NCBI GenBank assembly: GCA_019635795.1
Contig: JAHBYV010000022.1
Coordinates: 1 to 44,236, forward strand
Source of the DNA: Rhizobiaceae bacterium
GTDB taxonomy: Bacteria > Pseudomonadota > Alphaproteobacteria > Rhizobiales > Rhizobiaceae
Length of the DNA: 44,236 bases
Reading direction: 5' to 3'
Of the stretch, positions 8,923 to 18,285 are shown piece after piece. The notes beneath the pieces are model-generated. The model did no database searches. It was not told where the DNA came from and was given only the letters and a program-made list of their open reading frames with translations. The stretch's first letter is position 1. Every line of letters begins with the position of its first letter. The translations under genes were made by a program, and so were the position numbers.

Positions 8923-9837
8923 ATGGCTAAACCAAAGCACTTCACGGATCTTTCCGCTCTCTCCGCTGACACGGTGCGCGGTATTTTAAGCGATGCCGCG
9001 CGGCGCAAGGCTGAACTGAAAGCGGGCCGTCGAAGCAGCCCGCTTGAAGGCCGTGTGCTGGCGATGATCTTTGAAAAGCCTTCTACACGAACGCGGGTCT
9101 CCTTCGATGTTGGTATGCGCCAGCTCGGCGGCGAGACGATCATGTTGACAAGCTCGGAAATGCAGCTTGGGAAGAGCGAAACGATAGGCGATACAGCTCG
9201 TGTCCTGTCTCGTTATGTCGACGCCATCATGATCCGCACCACAAGTCATGACCGGTTACTTGAATTGACAGAGGCTGCGTCAGTGCCTGTCATAAATGGT
9301 CTGACCGATGACACGCATCCATGCCAGATAATGGCGGACATCCTGACCTTTGAAGAGCATCGCGGACCGGTTCAGGGCAAGACCATCGCCTGGACGGGTG
9401 ATGGAAACAACATCTTGCATTCCTTGCTTGAGGCTTCAGCGCGGTTCGATTTCAATCTCAATATAGCGACGCCTGAAGGCAGTGAGCCTATGGAAAAATA
9501 TTTGTCATGGGCGCGAGCCAATGGCGGCGGCGTATCTATCAAGGATACCGCGCAGGAAGCCGTTGCTGGAGCGGATTGCGTTGTAACGGATTGCTGGGTT
9601 TCGATGGGACAGGAGCATCGCGCGCGGGGCCAGAATGTTTTTCTGCCCTATCAGGTCAACAGGGAACTGATGGCCCTTGCCAACCCTGAAGCCATTTTCA
9701 TGCATTGCCTTCCCGCACACCGGGGCGAAGAAGTGACTGACGAGGTGATCGACGGTCCCCAGTCCGTGGTGTTCGATGAGGCCGAGAATCGCCTCCACGC
9801 GCAGAAGGCTGTTCTGGCCTGGTGCCTTGGCGCTTGA
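8923..9837 (+). CDS. argF: ornithine carbamoyltransferase
   Basis: This is a 304-residue cytoplasmic enzyme that makes citrulline from ornithine and carbamoyl phosphate. The carbamoyl-phosphate loop STRTR is at residues 54-58, HPCQ at 132-135 and the ornithine-binding [11 protein letters not shown] near the C-terminus. A TTG 9 bases upstream is in frame, but the ATG at 8923 gives the conserved N-terminus [10 protein letters not shown] and keeps argF just behind the argD stop. It is probably translated from one message with argD. A strong hairpin follows at 9897. Confidence 0.96.
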   Translation: MAKPKHFTDLSALSADTVRGILSDAARRKAELKAGRRSSPLEGRVLAMIFEKPSTRTRVSFDVGMRQLGGETIMLTSSEMQLGKSETIGDTARVLSRYVDAIMIRTTSHDRLLELTEAASVPVINGLTDDTHPCQIMADILTFEEHRGPVQGKTIAWTGDGNNILHSLLEASARFDFNLNIATPEGSEPMEKYLSWARANGGGVSIKDTAQEAVAGADCVVTDCWVSMGQEHRARGQNVFLPYQVNRELMALANPEAIFMHCLPAHRGEEVTDEVIDGPQSVVFDEAENRLHAQKAVLAWCLGA

Positions 9838-9896
9838 AACGGGCTGGAGCCATCCCTATCTCACGCACATCAAACTGACAATTTACGCGACCGAAC

Positions 9897-9926
9897 CAGC
9901 TTCCCGGTCCATTGACCGGGAAGCTG
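9897..9926 (+). terminator. perfect 13-bp stem hairpin after argF
   Basis: The arms at 9897-9909 and 9914-9926 are perfectly complementary around the 4-base loop CATT. The sequence after it, GTTGGTGTTA as read on from 9926, is only moderately T-rich. It probably ends argD-argF transcription or protects the message 3' end. It lies 28 bases ahead of the hslO start, so it could also lower read-through into hslO. Confidence 0.6.
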
Positions 9927-9953
9927 TTGGTGTTATGCGTGGAAGGATGTGCC

Positions 9954-10952
9954 ATGCTTGGAACTCATATCGTGACTGAATCCAAACCAAAACTCGGCGA
10001 TTTCGGATTTGCGGGGGACGACCATGTTGTGCCGTTCGAAGTTGGGCCGCTGGATGTGCGGGGACGTACGGTGCAGCTCGGTCCACTGCTCGACGAGCTT
10101 CTGGGGCGCCATAACTATCCTGAGCCGGTGGCACAACTTCTCGCGCAGGCCTGTGTCATCACGGTCCTGCTTGGAACATCGCTGAAATTTAGCGGCAAGT
10201 TCATTGTCCAGACCCGAACTGACGGGCCGGTTGACATGCTTGTCGCCGATTTCACGACACCCGGTTCAGTGCGTGCCTACGCGCGTTTCGATTCCGAGCG
10301 TGTGGCTGCAGCCATTGAGAAGGGCGATACGTCACCTGAACAATTGCTTGGGCAGGGCGTGTTGGCGCTGACTATCGATCAGGGTCAATTTACGCAGCGC
10401 TATCAAGGGATTGTGGCATTGGACGGAATCAGTTTGGAAGAAGCTGCCAAGGTTTATTTCCGGCAGTCCGAACAGATTCCCACCGACATCAAGCTATCGG
10501 TGGCCAAGCAGGTTCGCCGTGGCGAAGGTGGCGGCGAGCATTGGAGAGCCGGTGGCATTATTGCTCAGTTCCTTCCGCAAGCTCCCGAGCGGATGCAGCT
10601 TGGGGACTTGCCGGGTGGCGACGGCGATGTGCAAGGCGAAGCTGATGCGCAGGTTGATGATGCCTGGCAGGAAGTGCTGATGTTGCTTGCAACCGTCGAG
10701 CCGGTCGAAATGGTCGATCCGATGGTTGGCGCAGAGCGATTGCTGTATCGCTTGTTCCATGAACACGGAGTGCGTGTGTTCGACAGCGTGCCGGTGGCAG
10801 ACGAATGCAGTTGCTCGCGCGAGAAAATCGAGGGCGTGCTGCAGGGCTTTTCTGCTGAGGAAATAGAGCATTCGACAGTTGATGGTGCCATCAAGGTCGA
10901 TTGCGAATTTTGCTCGAAAAGTTACGTTTTCGAACCGAAAGACTTCAGCTAG
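9954..10952 (+). CDS. hslO: redox-regulated molecular chaperone Hsp33
   Basis: This is a 332-residue Hsp33 homologue, a cytoplasmic holdase switched on by oxidation. The C-terminal zinc-binding redox switch is intact: [11 protein letters not shown] gives the CxC pair and DCEFCSKSY gives the CxxC pair. The rest is the N-terminal substrate-binding domain. The frame is open 14 codons further upstream, but the ATG at 9954 has AAGGA 7 bases ahead of it and the upstream stretch overlaps the argF hairpin. Its location behind argF is the common order in Rhizobiales. Its 3' end overlaps the convergent apaG by 4 bases. Confidence 0.95.
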   Translation: MLGTHIVTESKPKLGDFGFAGDDHVVPFEVGPLDVRGRTVQLGPLLDELLGRHNYPEPVAQLLAQACVITVLLGTSLKFSGKFIVQTRTDGPVDMLVADFTTPGSVRAYARFDSERVAAAIEKGDTSPEQLLGQGVLALTIDQGQFTQRYQGIVALDGISLEEAAKVYFRQSEQIPTDIKLSVAKQVRRGEGGGEHWRAGGIIAQFLPQAPERMQLGDLPGGDGDVQGEADAQVDDAWQEVLMLLATVEPVEMVDPMVGAERLLYRLFHEHGVRVFDSVPVADECSCSREKIEGVLQGFSAEEIEHSTVDGAIKVDCEFCSKSYVFEPKDFS

Positions 10953-11341
10953 TTTACGGTACGCAAAATGCCGGGCAGGTCGAGTGAAAAGGCGGGTATA
11001 ACCACGTCGAATAGCTCGCCTGTCCGGCTGCGCATCGTATATTTTCCGACCATAATGCCGGACGGCGTGCTGAGCGGACAGCCTGACGTATATTGATAGC
11101 TATCCCCGGGGTTCAGCTCAGGCTTTTCACCGACGACGCCAGCACCCCGCACTTCCTCCACGCGGCCCAGGCCATCTGTGATGTGCCAGTAGCGCGACAA
11201 AAGCTGAACCAACTCATCCGACTGATTGTCGATGGTAACGCGATAGCCCCACACATATCGGCGCAGTTCCGGGTCGGAACGCTCCTCAAGGTAAAACGGC
11301 TCAACCTCGACTTCGATATTGCGAGTTACTGCTTTGTACAT
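10949..11341 (-). CDS. apaG: ApaG protein
   Basis: This 130-residue protein is the single-domain ApaG fold (a fibronectin-III-like beta sandwich). Characteristic stretches are [31 protein letters not shown] and the glycine-rich [23 protein letters not shown]. ApaG has been linked to Co2+/Mg2+ handling and Ap4A metabolism, but its exact activity is unsettled. The start at 11341 (MYKAVTRN) is chosen because GAGG stands just ahead of it. The open frame runs 26 codons further upstream without a ribosome site. It lies 52 bases downstream of metZ on the same strand. Confidence 0.93.
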   Translation of the reverse strand: MYKAVTRNIEVEVEPFYLEERSDPELRRYVWGYRVTIDNQSDELVQLLSRYWHITDGLGRVEEVRGAGVVGEKPELNPGDSYQYTSGCPLSTPSGIMVGKYTMRSRTGELFDVVIPAFSLDLPGILRTVN

Positions 11342-11393
11342 GACCTCGCCATAATATCTCATGGCGAGGTTTCGGCAATGCGCGATTGTTTGA

Positions 11394-12578
11394 TCAGGCT
11401 TTGGCAAGCGCCTCTGCAATGTCCTCGAGAAGGTCGTCCGTGTCCTCCAGCCCTACGGAGATGCGAAGCGTCCCGTCGTCGATACCGAGTTCGGCACGAG
11501 CTTCGTCGGTCAGGCTTTTGTGCGTGGTTGTCGCGGGATGCGTAATGAGGCTTTTCGCATCTCCCAGATTATTCGACATACGTACGATTTTGAGTCCGTT
11601 TTCAAGGCCATACGCGGCTTTCTTCCCACCCTTCACATCGCAGCAAATCAGCGTTGAACCGCCGGTCATCTGCCTCTTGATAATATCTGCCTGGGGGTGA
11701 TCCTCGCGTCCGGGATAGATAACGCGCTCGATCTTCGGGTGGCTGGCCAGAAAATCCGCAATCCTGCCAGCCGAATAGGTTGCCTGCTTTACGCGCAATG
11801 ACAGAGTTTCGAGACCCTTCAGCAAGGTCCATGCGTTAAATGGCGAAAGCGATGGACCCGTATGGCGGAAATAGTCGTGAAGATGTTCGTCAATCCACTG
11901 CTTGTCTGAAAGAACAATCCCGCCAAGACAACGACCCTGACCGTCTATGTGTTTGGTAGCCGAGTACACGACCACGTGCGCGCCAAGTTCAAGCGGCTTC
12001 TGGAACATCGGCGTCGCAAAAACATTGTCCACGATCAGTTTTGCGCCCACAGAATTGGCTACCTCCGCGACCGCGGCAATGTCCACGATTTCCAAGGTAG
12101 GATTGGTCGGGCTTTCGAGAAACATCACTTTTGTGTTCGGGCGCACAGCGTCCGCCCAGTTCTCGATCTTTGCGCCGTCAATCAAGGTTGCTTCAACGCC
12201 GTAGCGTGGCATCAGCGTTTCAATGATATAGCGACACGATCCGAAAAGTGCTTTGGCAGCAACCACATGGTCGCCTGCCTTGACACTGCAAAGCAGCGCG
12301 GCAGCGACCGCCGCCATGCCGGACGACATTGCCCGCGCTTCCTCGGCCCCTTCGAGCGCGCACATGCGGCGTTCAAACATATCCACTGTAGGGTTGGCAT
12401 AGCGCGAGTAGATGAACCCCGGCTCTTCGCCCTTGAAGCGCGCTTCCGCAGCTTCAGCCGTTTCATAGACGAAGCCCTGCGTGAGGAAGATGGCTTCAGA
12501 CGTTTCGCCAAAACCGGATCGGAGTGTCCCGCCATGCACGAGCTCGGTAGCGGGTCTATATTTTCGTGCGTTCGACAT
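11394..12578 (-). CDS. metZ: O-succinylhomoserine sulfhydrylase
   Basis: This 394-residue Cys/Met-metabolism PLP enzyme makes homocysteine directly from O-succinylhomoserine and sulfide. The motif [13 protein letters not shown] and the Schiff-base lysine in [13 protein letters not shown] (Lys209), with Asp184 in the [10 protein letters not shown] strand, are as in MetZ. The N-terminus [10 protein letters not shown] is typical of the alphaproteobacterial enzyme. A SAM-II riboswitch with a terminator in the 5' leader shows that expression falls when S-adenosylmethionine is plentiful. This riboswitch class is typical of metA/metZ leaders and supports the assignment over cystathionine gamma-synthase. 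Confidence 0.93.
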   Translation of the reverse strand: MSNARKYRPATELVHGGTLRSGFGETSEAIFLTQGFVYETAEAAEARFKGEEPGFIYSRYANPTVDMFERRMCALEGAEEARAMSSGMAAVAAALLCSVKAGDHVVAAKALFGSCRYIIETLMPRYGVEATLIDGAKIENWADAVRPNTKVMFLESPTNPTLEIVDIAAVAEVANSVGAKLIVDNVFATPMFQKPLELGAHVVVYSATKHIDGQGRCLGGIVLSDKQWIDEHLHDYFRHTGPSLSPFNAWTLLKGLETLSLRVKQATYSAGRIADFLASHPKIERVIYPGREDHPQADIIKRQMTGGSTLICCDVKGGKKAAYGLENGLKIVRMSNNLGDAKSLITHPATTTHKSLTDEARAELGIDDGTLRISVGLEDTDDLLEDIAEALAKA

Positions 12579-12596
12579 TGTTCGTCATCCAGACAT

Positions 12597-12645
12597 AAAA
12601 AAACCGGCCCGCGGTAAATCGCAAAGCCGGGTTTCGTCCGCGGCC
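12597..12645 (-). terminator. terminator in the metZ leader (riboswitch expression platform)
   Basis: On the minus strand a GC-rich hairpin is followed by seven T residues (12597-12603 on the plus strand is a run of A). The 3' arm GGGCCGG can pair with the upstream CCCGGC, and a second pairing through CCGCGG repeats is also possible. It lies between the SAM-II aptamer and the metZ ATG, which fits ligand-controlled termination. Confidence 0.7.
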
Positions 12646-12697
12646 CTTTAGCGACTTGTTTAACGTGGCTGCAAGCCGACCGGCCAAATCACCACGG
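12646..12697 (-). ncRNA. SAM-II riboswitch aptamer
   Basis: Read on the minus strand, the segment contains the conserved SAM-II elements: CGTGGTGATTTG, then CGGCTTGCAGCCACGTTAAA, then CAAGTCGCTAAAG. These give the P1 stem and the H-type pseudoknot in which the downstream CAAGTC pairs back to GATTTG. The aptamer binds S-adenosylmethionine and represses metZ. The consensus is recognised from knowledge of the class, not from a covariance search. Confidence 0.92.
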
Positions 12698-12784
12698 GAT
12701 AACTGGCTCTTTAAACCTCGACTCGGCTTGCGTCAATCAAAAGCCGCGTTAAAGGTCAGGCCACTGTAATCTGGTTATTGGTCC

Positions 12785-13876
12785 TTGCGGCAGACAGGCA
12801 TTCTTCCCGACCGCAATATTGCGGAACTGTTTTCCAGCGGCGCGCTGAGTGCGGGCCGACCTCTGGATTCCGACCAGATCCAGCCTGCAAGTCTGGACCT
12901 CAGATTGGGTGCGAAAGCGTACAGGGTCCGTGCGAGCTTTCTGCCGGGGCCACAAAGCACGGTGTCTGCTAAACTGGAGAGGCTGAAGCTTCACGAAATT
13001 GACCTGACAGACGGTGCGGTATTGGAGACCGGCTGTGTTTATATCGTCCCTTTGCTGGAACACCTGAAACTGCCTGCCGATATTTCGGCATCAGCCAATC
13101 CAAAAAGCTCCACAGGTCGCCTCGACATATTCACGCGCGTCATGACTGACTACGGCAGCGAATTCGACAAGATCGTGGCGGGGTACGATGGGCAGCTTTA
13201 TATGGAAGTCAGCCCCCGGACATTTCCCATCATCGCGCGCACAGGGTCGCGGCTCTCGCAGATACGATTCCGCAAGGGTAATGCGCTTTTGACCGAGGCG
13301 CAGCTTCATTCGCTGCACGAGAGCGAAACGTTGGTTGCGGCTGAAGTGCCGAGCATTTCAGGCGGAGGGATAGCTCTGTCCATCGACCTTGACGGAGATG
13401 AGAAGGGTCTGATCGGCTATCGCGGCAAACATCACACCGGGCTGATTGACGTAGACAAGCGCGCTGCACAATCGGTTCTGGATTTCTGGGAGCCGATCTA
13501 CCGCCACGGTGGGCCGGGTGAACTGATCCTTGATCCGGATGAGTTTTACATTCTTGTTTCGAGGGAGGCTGTTCATGTGCCGCCTCTGTACGCTGCGGAA
13601 ATGACGCCGTTTGATCCCTTGGTCGGAGAGTTCCGCGTTCACTACGCTGGCTTCTTCGATCCGGGCTTCGGCCATTCGAAAGCCGGAGGTACAGGTAGCC
13701 GCGCCGTTCTGGAAGTGCGTAGCCATGAAGTTCCGTTCATTCTGGAGCATGGGCAAATCGTGGGGCGTCTGGTTTACGAACACATGCTTTCCCGCCCTCA
13801 GGCGCTCTACGGCGCAGATTTGGGTTCGAACTATCAAGCCCAGGGCTTGAAGCTTTCGAAGCACTTTCGCCCCTAG
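12785..13876 (+). CDS. dcd: 2'-deoxycytidine 5'-triphosphate deaminase (double-length form)
   Basis: This is a 363-residue dCTP deaminase-family protein in the trimeric dUTPase fold. It is about twice the length of the 190-residue E. coli Dcd. An N-terminal half (QPASLDLRLGAKAYRV) and a C-terminal half (FILEHGQIVGRLVYEHM, ALYGADLGSNYQAQGLKLSKHF) each resemble a Dcd domain, as is usual in alphaproteobacteria. It removes the amino group from dCTP to give dUTP for thymidylate synthesis. The N-terminus MRQTGILPDRNIAELF matches the family, but the start codon would be TTG at 12785 and the nearest purine-rich site is about 25 bases upstream, so translation may be weak. It is divergent from metZ. 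Confidence 0.9.
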   Translation: MRQTGILPDRNIAELFSSGALSAGRPLDSDQIQPASLDLRLGAKAYRVRASFLPGPQSTVSAKLERLKLHEIDLTDGAVLETGCVYIVPLLEHLKLPADISASANPKSSTGRLDIFTRVMTDYGSEFDKIVAGYDGQLYMEVSPRTFPIIARTGSRLSQIRFRKGNALLTEAQLHSLHESETLVAAEVPSISGGGIALSIDLDGDEKGLIGYRGKHHTGLIDVDKRAAQSVLDFWEPIYRHGGPGELILDPDEFYILVSREAVHVPPLYAAEMTPFDPLVGEFRVHYAGFFDPGFGHSKAGGTGSRAVLEVRSHEVPFILEHGQIVGRLVYEHMLSRPQALYGADLGSNYQAQGLKLSKHFRP

Positions 13877-13942
13877 ACAAGCATTGTCATATGGTTTGCT
13901 GCTCGGCTAATAGAGCCGAAGATTTCCGCTGCGAGTAATGAG

Positions 13943-15124
13943 ATGTACGAGACGCTAAAGCCAGCCGCACCCGACAAGATCATTGCCTTGATCGGCATGT
14001 ATCGGGAAGACCCTCGACCCAACAAGCTTGATTTGGGAGTGGGTGTCTATAAAGACGAAGAAGGTCGGACGCCGATCATGCGCGCCGTTCGCGAGGCCGA
14101 AAAGAGGCTTTACGCTGAACAGACCACAAAGACCTATCTCGGCATGGCGGGCGATCTCGCATTCAACGCAGCGATGATCGATCTGGTATTTGGCGCAGAC
14201 GCGCCAATCGGTCGTCTGAGCGCAGCCCAGGCACCCGGCGGCTCCGGCTCGCTGCGCATTATCGCCGAGCTTCTGCAAAAAGCGCGGCCCGGTGGTGACG
14301 TTTGGCTGTCTGATCCTACATGGCCGAACCATGTTCCGCTTATTGAGTCTGCCGGCCTCAAGACCCGCACATATCCATATTTTGACGCCGCAACCGGCAC
14401 AGTGCGTTTCGATGACATGATCAACGCTTTGCGGCAGGCGAAAGCTGGCGACATCATTGTGCTGCACGGCTGTTGTCACAATCCAACCGGCGCAAATCTT
14501 ACTGTTGAGCAATGGCACACGGTCGCTTCGCTTCTCGTTGAGAAGCAGTTGTTCCCGTTTGTTGATCTTGCGTACCAGGGCTTTGGCGATGGGCTGGATC
14601 AGGACGCAGCGGGCGTTCGTATCCTCGCGGCTGTTGTGCCTGAAATGGCAGTTGCAACAAGCTGCTCAAAGAATTTTTCGGTCTATCGTGATCGGGTAGG
14701 GGCAGCCATCCTGCTCGCGCGCGATGAGACTGAAGCCAATACCGCTCACAGCCAATTGCTTGCCGTGGCGCGTGCAATGTACTCAATGCCACCAGATCAT
14801 GGCGCTGCTGCCGTCAGGCTCGTGCTGACTGATCCTGAGCTTTGCGCCGATTGGAAGGCGGAACTGGAAGCAGTACGCAGCCGCATGATCGAACTTCGCC
14901 AGAAGCTGGCCGACGCGCTGAAGCGCCAGTCGAATTCGGATCGATTCGACTTTGTGGCAGGCCATCGAGGCATGTTCTCGCGGCTGGGGCTGACTGTGGA
15001 ACAGGTGCATCGTTTGCGCGCTGAACACGGAATCTACATGGTGGACGATAGCCGCATCAACGTTGCCGGTCTGCCGGACGATCGTCTTGACGAGCTTGCC
15101 AAGGCGATTGTTTCTGTCCTTTAA
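13943..15124 (+). CDS. aspartate/aromatic amino acid aminotransferase (class I, fold type I)
   Basis: This 393-residue enzyme has the AspC/TyrB layout. The N-terminus is MYETLKPAAPDKI. It also has DLGVGVYKDEEGRTPIM, QAPGGSGSLR, HGCCHNPTGANLT, the PLP aspartate in PFVDLAYQGF (Asp208), and the Schiff-base lysine in ATSCSKNFSVYRDRVGA (Lys243). It moves amino groups between aspartate or aromatic amino acids and 2-oxoglutarate, and the preference cannot be told. It starts 66 bases after dcd and its stop overlaps the convergent small gene by 4 bases. The ribosome site is weak. Confidence 0.9.
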   Translation: MYETLKPAAPDKIIALIGMYREDPRPNKLDLGVGVYKDEEGRTPIMRAVREAEKRLYAEQTTKTYLGMAGDLAFNAAMIDLVFGADAPIGRLSAAQAPGGSGSLRIIAELLQKARPGGDVWLSDPTWPNHVPLIESAGLKTRTYPYFDAATGTVRFDDMINALRQAKAGDIIVLHGCCHNPTGANLTVEQWHTVASLLVEKQLFPFVDLAYQGFGDGLDQDAAGVRILAAVVPEMAVATSCSKNFSVYRDRVGAAILLARDETEANTAHSQLLAVARAMYSMPPDHGAAAVRLVLTDPELCADWKAELEAVRSRMIELRQKLADALKRQSNSDRFDFVAGHRGMFSRLGLTVEQVHRLRAEHGIYMVDDSRINVAGLPDDRLDELAKAIVSVL

Positions 15125-15327
15125 CCCGCCGTCGGTATGGGACCGGTTTCGGTATTAGCTTTTCGGCGTGGTGCGCGTTTTGTGGCCGCGCCGGTGGGCT
15201 TTGGTCTTGTCCGGCGATGTTGCTGGGGCAGGTGGGAACCGAAATCCTCAGGGACCGGGTCTGTAACCTCGCGCAAAATCTTATAAGCGACATACCCGAA
15301 AATTGCCGTAGCGGCTAAGCGAAGCAT
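15121..15327 (-). CDS. small basic protein with one N-terminal hydrophobic helix
   Basis: This is a 68-residue protein that I cannot name. The N-terminus MLRLAATAIFGYVAYKILREV is a likely membrane anchor. The rest is polar and very rich in Arg, Lys and Pro, so it is probably a cytoplasmic disordered tail. The start at 15327 is fixed by an excellent GAGGAGGT ribosome site 4-5 bases upstream; the frame open beyond it runs toward the tRNA. It lies just downstream of tRNA-Gly on the same strand. Confidence 0.72.
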   Translation of the reverse strand: MLRLAATAIFGYVAYKILREVTDPVPEDFGSHLPQQHRRTRPKPTGAATKRAPRRKANTETGPIPTAG

Positions 15328-15389
15328 TGAAACCTCCTCGTTGTTCGAGAAGGTCGAAACTGACCAGCGCTTGAATGGTTCCACCAAAC

Positions 15390-15463
15390 TGGAGCGGGTG
15401 AAGGGAATCGAACCCTCGTATTCAGCTTGGGAAGCTGCTGCTCTACCATTGAGCTACACCCGC
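15390..15463 (-). tRNA. tRNA-Gly(CCC)
   Basis: The 74-base minus-strand sequence folds as a tRNA. It has acceptor arm GCGGGTG/CACCCGC, a D arm with GGTA, the anticodon loop TTCCCAA (anticodon CCC), the T-arm GTTCGATTC and an encoded CCA end. It closely resembles enteric glyU. The outermost pair of the anticodon stem is a G-A mismatch. Confidence 0.95.
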
Positions 15464-15580
15464 GCACGAATCTCGCTATCACACCCGGCATATCCGCTTC
15501 AATAGCAATTCCTGTCCTTGAAGCGATGGCCGTTGAAACGTATGTGTGTGCGCATCGGGTTGATGCGAAGGAGTAACGAG

Positions 15581-15835
15581 GTGGAACGGTTTCTTGGCGA
15601 CAGCCCTTTTCGCGTTCTTTTGAAGCTTTTGCTGGTTTCGCTGATAGTCGGAATGTTCATGCACTCCTTCGGTTGGTACCCTTTGGATGTAATCTACGGC
15701 ATTCAGAGGTTCTTTGTTGGACTCTGGAATATGGGCTTCAGGGCATTTGACCGGTTGTTCGGCTATATCGTGCTTGGCGCAGCGATTGTTGTTCCTGCTT
15801 TTGTGATCATCAGAATCCTTAACTTCCGGCGCTAG
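15581..15835 (+). CDS. small integral membrane protein, DUF6460-like
   Basis: This 84-residue protein has two hydrophobic segments (about residues 11-32 and 60-80). The N-terminal motif ERFLGDSPFRVLLKLLLVSLIVG and a central GWYPLDVIYGIQRF look like the DUF6460 family of Rhizobiales. The function is unknown. The GTG at 15581 is chosen because AAGGAG stands 7 bases upstream. Upstream in-frame ATGs at 15518 and 15563 are poorly placed. It sits between tRNA-Gly and the MATE gene, 31 bases ahead of the latter, and may be co-transcribed with it. Confidence 0.7.
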   Translation: MERFLGDSPFRVLLKLLLVSLIVGMFMHSFGWYPLDVIYGIQRFFVGLWNMGFRAFDRLFGYIVLGAAIVVPAFVIIRILNFRR

Positions 15836-15866
15836 AGCGCGCACGCAACCGCCTGGTGCAATTAAA

Positions 15867-17210
15867 GTGGCAGCATCTACCGGAACGCCGCATCAGCGTG
15901 AGCGCGACTTTGCCGTAACCAACCGGACCGTGCTGGCCATCGCCGTGCCGATGACCTTGGCCTATGTAACCACACCGCTGATAGGCCTCGTAGACACTGC
16001 TGTTGTTGGGCAATTGGGTAACGCCGCCCTCATCGGAGGTCTGGCGGCAGGCGCAATTGTGTTCGACCTCGTTTTCTCGACATTCAACTCGCTTCGTTCT
16101 GCAACGACGGGCCTGGTCGCACAGGCCTTCGGGCGAGGAGACGATGTGGGTCAGCAAGTTACCTTTATTCGAGCAGCTATGCTCGCTTTGTGCATAGGGA
16201 TCGTTATCGCCGCGCTCGGCCCATACATTTCTCTTGCAGGCCAAAAATTCATGGGTGCAGAGCAGGACGTAAATCTCGCTTTGGATGAATATGTCCGCAT
16301 TCGTTGCCTGTCCGCCCCCTTCGCGCTCGTAAATTACGCTATTTTGGGCTATGTTCTTGGAAGGGGAGAAGGAACGCTCGGTCTCATGCTTCAGCTTATG
16401 CTGAACGTGACCAATATTGTGATGTCAGTCGCGCTCGGACTCTATCTCGAATGGGGTGTAGCGGGTGTTGCCTGGGGAACCGTGACGGCTGAATTCGGCG
16501 CAATGTTTCTGGGCCTGTGGGTATTGCACGCGCGGTTTCAAAAGCTGCCCGCGGTGGACTGGCCGCAAGTTCGAAATGCAGCCGCAATTCGCGCCATGCT
16601 GGCGCTCAATGGTGACATAATTATTCGCTCATTTTGCCTTTTGACCTCCTTCGCACTTTTCGCGCGCAGTGGAGCGGCGCTGGGTACGACGACGCTGGCA
16701 GCAAATGCTGTCTTGATGCATCTGTTTCTTGTTTCAGCATTCTTTCTGGACGGCTTTGCAACGGCGGCCGAACAACTGGCAGGCAGAGCAATAGGTGCGC
16801 GCGCCAAGAATTCGTTCAGTCGGGCCGTTCGCCTCACCGGCATCTGGGGCTTCGCGATGGCCTTTGTTTGCGCGGCGTTTTTCATGGTGTTCGGTGAAGC
16901 GGTTGTGCAATCCATCACGACTTCGCCAGAGGTGCAGAATGAGGCTCTCAAATATCTGCCGTGGGCGGCTTTTACTGCGCTTAGCGGCGTCCTGGCGTTT
17001 CAGATGGACGGCGTGTTCATAGGGGCGACATGGTCCCGGGACATGCGCAACATGATGATAATCGCGCTTGCAGTCTTTCTGGCTTGTTTGTGGATTTTGC
17101 CAGCGAGTTTCGGAAATAGCGGTCTTTGGGCAGCACTGCACATTTTTCTGTTCGTGCGGGGGCTGACGCTGCTTTTCATTCTGAAAGTCAGAGTGCGCGA
17201 AATCCACTAA
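15867..17210 (+). CDS. MATE-family efflux transporter (DinF-like)
   Basis: This 447-residue inner-membrane protein has about 12 hydrophobic segments arranged as two similar halves. The first half has TNRTVLAIAVPMTLAYVTTPLIGLVDTAVVGQLG, the usual first two helices of MATE/DinF exporters. Such proteins move cationic compounds out in exchange for Na+ or H+, and no substrate can be assigned. The start would be GTG at 15867 without a strong ribosome site. The stop overlaps that of the convergent pyrD by 4 bases. Confidence 0.88.
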   Translation: MAASTGTPHQRERDFAVTNRTVLAIAVPMTLAYVTTPLIGLVDTAVVGQLGNAALIGGLAAGAIVFDLVFSTFNSLRSATTGLVAQAFGRGDDVGQQVTFIRAAMLALCIGIVIAALGPYISLAGQKFMGAEQDVNLALDEYVRIRCLSAPFALVNYAILGYVLGRGEGTLGLMLQLMLNVTNIVMSVALGLYLEWGVAGVAWGTVTAEFGAMFLGLWVLHARFQKLPAVDWPQVRNAAAIRAMLALNGDIIIRSFCLLTSFALFARSGAALGTTTLAANAVLMHLFLVSAFFLDGFATAAEQLAGRAIGARAKNSFSRAVRLTGIWGFAMAFVCAAFFMVFGEAVVQSITTSPEVQNEALKYLPWAAFTALSGVLAFQMDGVFIGATWSRDMRNMMIIALAVFLACLWILPASFGNSGLWAALHIFLFVRGLTLLFILKVRVREIH

Positions 17211-18283
17211 TTCAGAGGTTGATCCAGCCAGCGCTTGAGGTGACTGTCGCGCAACTCGGAAATACTGGATATGCCGCTTGCGTTAACTGCCTCAATCAAG
17301 CCGGAAACAATCTGGTTCGGCAGGCTCGGCCCCCCGTAAATCAGGCCGGTATAAAGTTGGACCAGATCGGCCCCGGCTTTGATTTTCTCAAGTGCCGTCT
17401 CGGCAGAATCCACGCCGCCTACACCCATGATCGGAAACTTTGCCCCAAGACGCTGACGCATCCGCGCAAGCACCGCCGTGGAGCGCGCAAAAAGAGGTTT
17501 GCCGGAAAGGCCACCAGACTCGTTCGCCATATCGCGCGTTTTCAGGCCATTGCGTGCAATGGTCGTGTTCGACACGATCAACCCATCGACACCCCTATCG
17601 ATCAGTTCAGCTGCAATGTCGTCAAGATCCTCCTCCTCCAGGTCAGGCGCGATCTTGAGGAAAATCGGGGTTTTACTGTCCCCTTGCTCGTTGCGAACCA
17701 CCATGACGCGTTGCAGCAGTTCCGACAAATGTTCGCGCGACTGCATGTTGCGCAGCCCCGGCGTATTCGGAGAGGAGATATTTACAGTCAGATAGCTTGC
17801 GAGACTGGCAAAGCTTTTCACGCCCAGCTCATAATCTGCAATGCGGTCAACGCTGTCCTTGTTGGCGCCGATATTCACGCCGACAATTCCGCTACGATCA
17901 CGACGCATATTGAGGCGGGATTTTGCGGCCTCGTGGCCCTCATTATTGAAACCCAGACGGTTTATAACGGCCGCGTCTTCCTCCAGGCGGAATATTCGCG
18001 GCTTTGGGTTTCCGGACTGTGGCAGCGGCGTAATTGTGCCGACTTCGGCAAAACCAAATCCCAGACGTAGCAGAGCATCGGGGACTTCAGCATTCTTGTC
18101 GTAACCGGCGGCCATGCCCAGCGGGTTCGGAAAGTTCAAACCTGCCAATTGCACGTTCAGGCGCGTGTCGCTCGGGGCATTTGCCATAGGCAGGCCGCAC
18201 TTCAAAGCGCGTATCGAAAGGCCGTGTGCCGTTTCTGGATCGAATGAAAAGAGAATGGATTTGCCTATGCGGTCGAGTAGCAA
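17207..18283 (-). CDS. pyrD: dihydroorotate dehydrogenase (quinone), class 2
   Basis: This is a 358-residue flavoenzyme that oxidises dihydroorotate to orotate in pyrimidine synthesis and passes electrons to quinone at the inner membrane. An N-terminal extension with an amphipathic helix (residues 1-30) marks class 2. The motif NISSPNTPGLRNMQ holds the catalytic serine (about 170-171). KIAPDLEEEDLDDIA and GGVDSAETALEKIKAGADLVQLYTGLIYGGP form the FMN site. It lies 2 bases downstream of the DUF952 gene, so the two are surely translated from one message. Confidence 0.96.
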   Translation of the reverse strand: MLLDRIGKSILFSFDPETAHGLSIRALKCGLPMANAPSDTRLNVQLAGLNFPNPLGMAAGYDKNAEVPDALLRLGFGFAEVGTITPLPQSGNPKPRIFRLEEDAAVINRLGFNNEGHEAAKSRLNMRRDRSGIVGVNIGANKDSVDRIADYELGVKSFASLASYLTVNISSPNTPGLRNMQSREHLSELLQRVMVVRNEQGDSKTPIFLKIAPDLEEEDLDDIAAELIDRGVDGLIVSNTTIARNGLKTRDMANESGGLSGKPLFARSTAVLARMRQRLGAKFPIMGVGGVDSAETALEKIKAGADLVQLYTGLIYGGPSLPNQIVSGLIEAVNASGISSISELRDSHLKRWLDQPLN

Positions 18284-18285
18284 TC

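Noticed and set aside
13903-13919. 6-bp hairpin between dcd and the aminotransferase as a terminator
   Set aside because: Short stem with no T-run; termination is not supported.
15479-15844. 121-codon minus-strand frame opposite the DUF6460-like gene
   Set aside because: It is antisense to a gene with a strong ribosome site and membrane-protein pattern; its own sequence is Gln/His/Lys-rich and looks like a shadow.
17126-18070. 314-codon plus-strand frame opposite pyrD
   Set aside because: It is long only because of codon bias in the antisense of pyrD, which has every catalytic motif.
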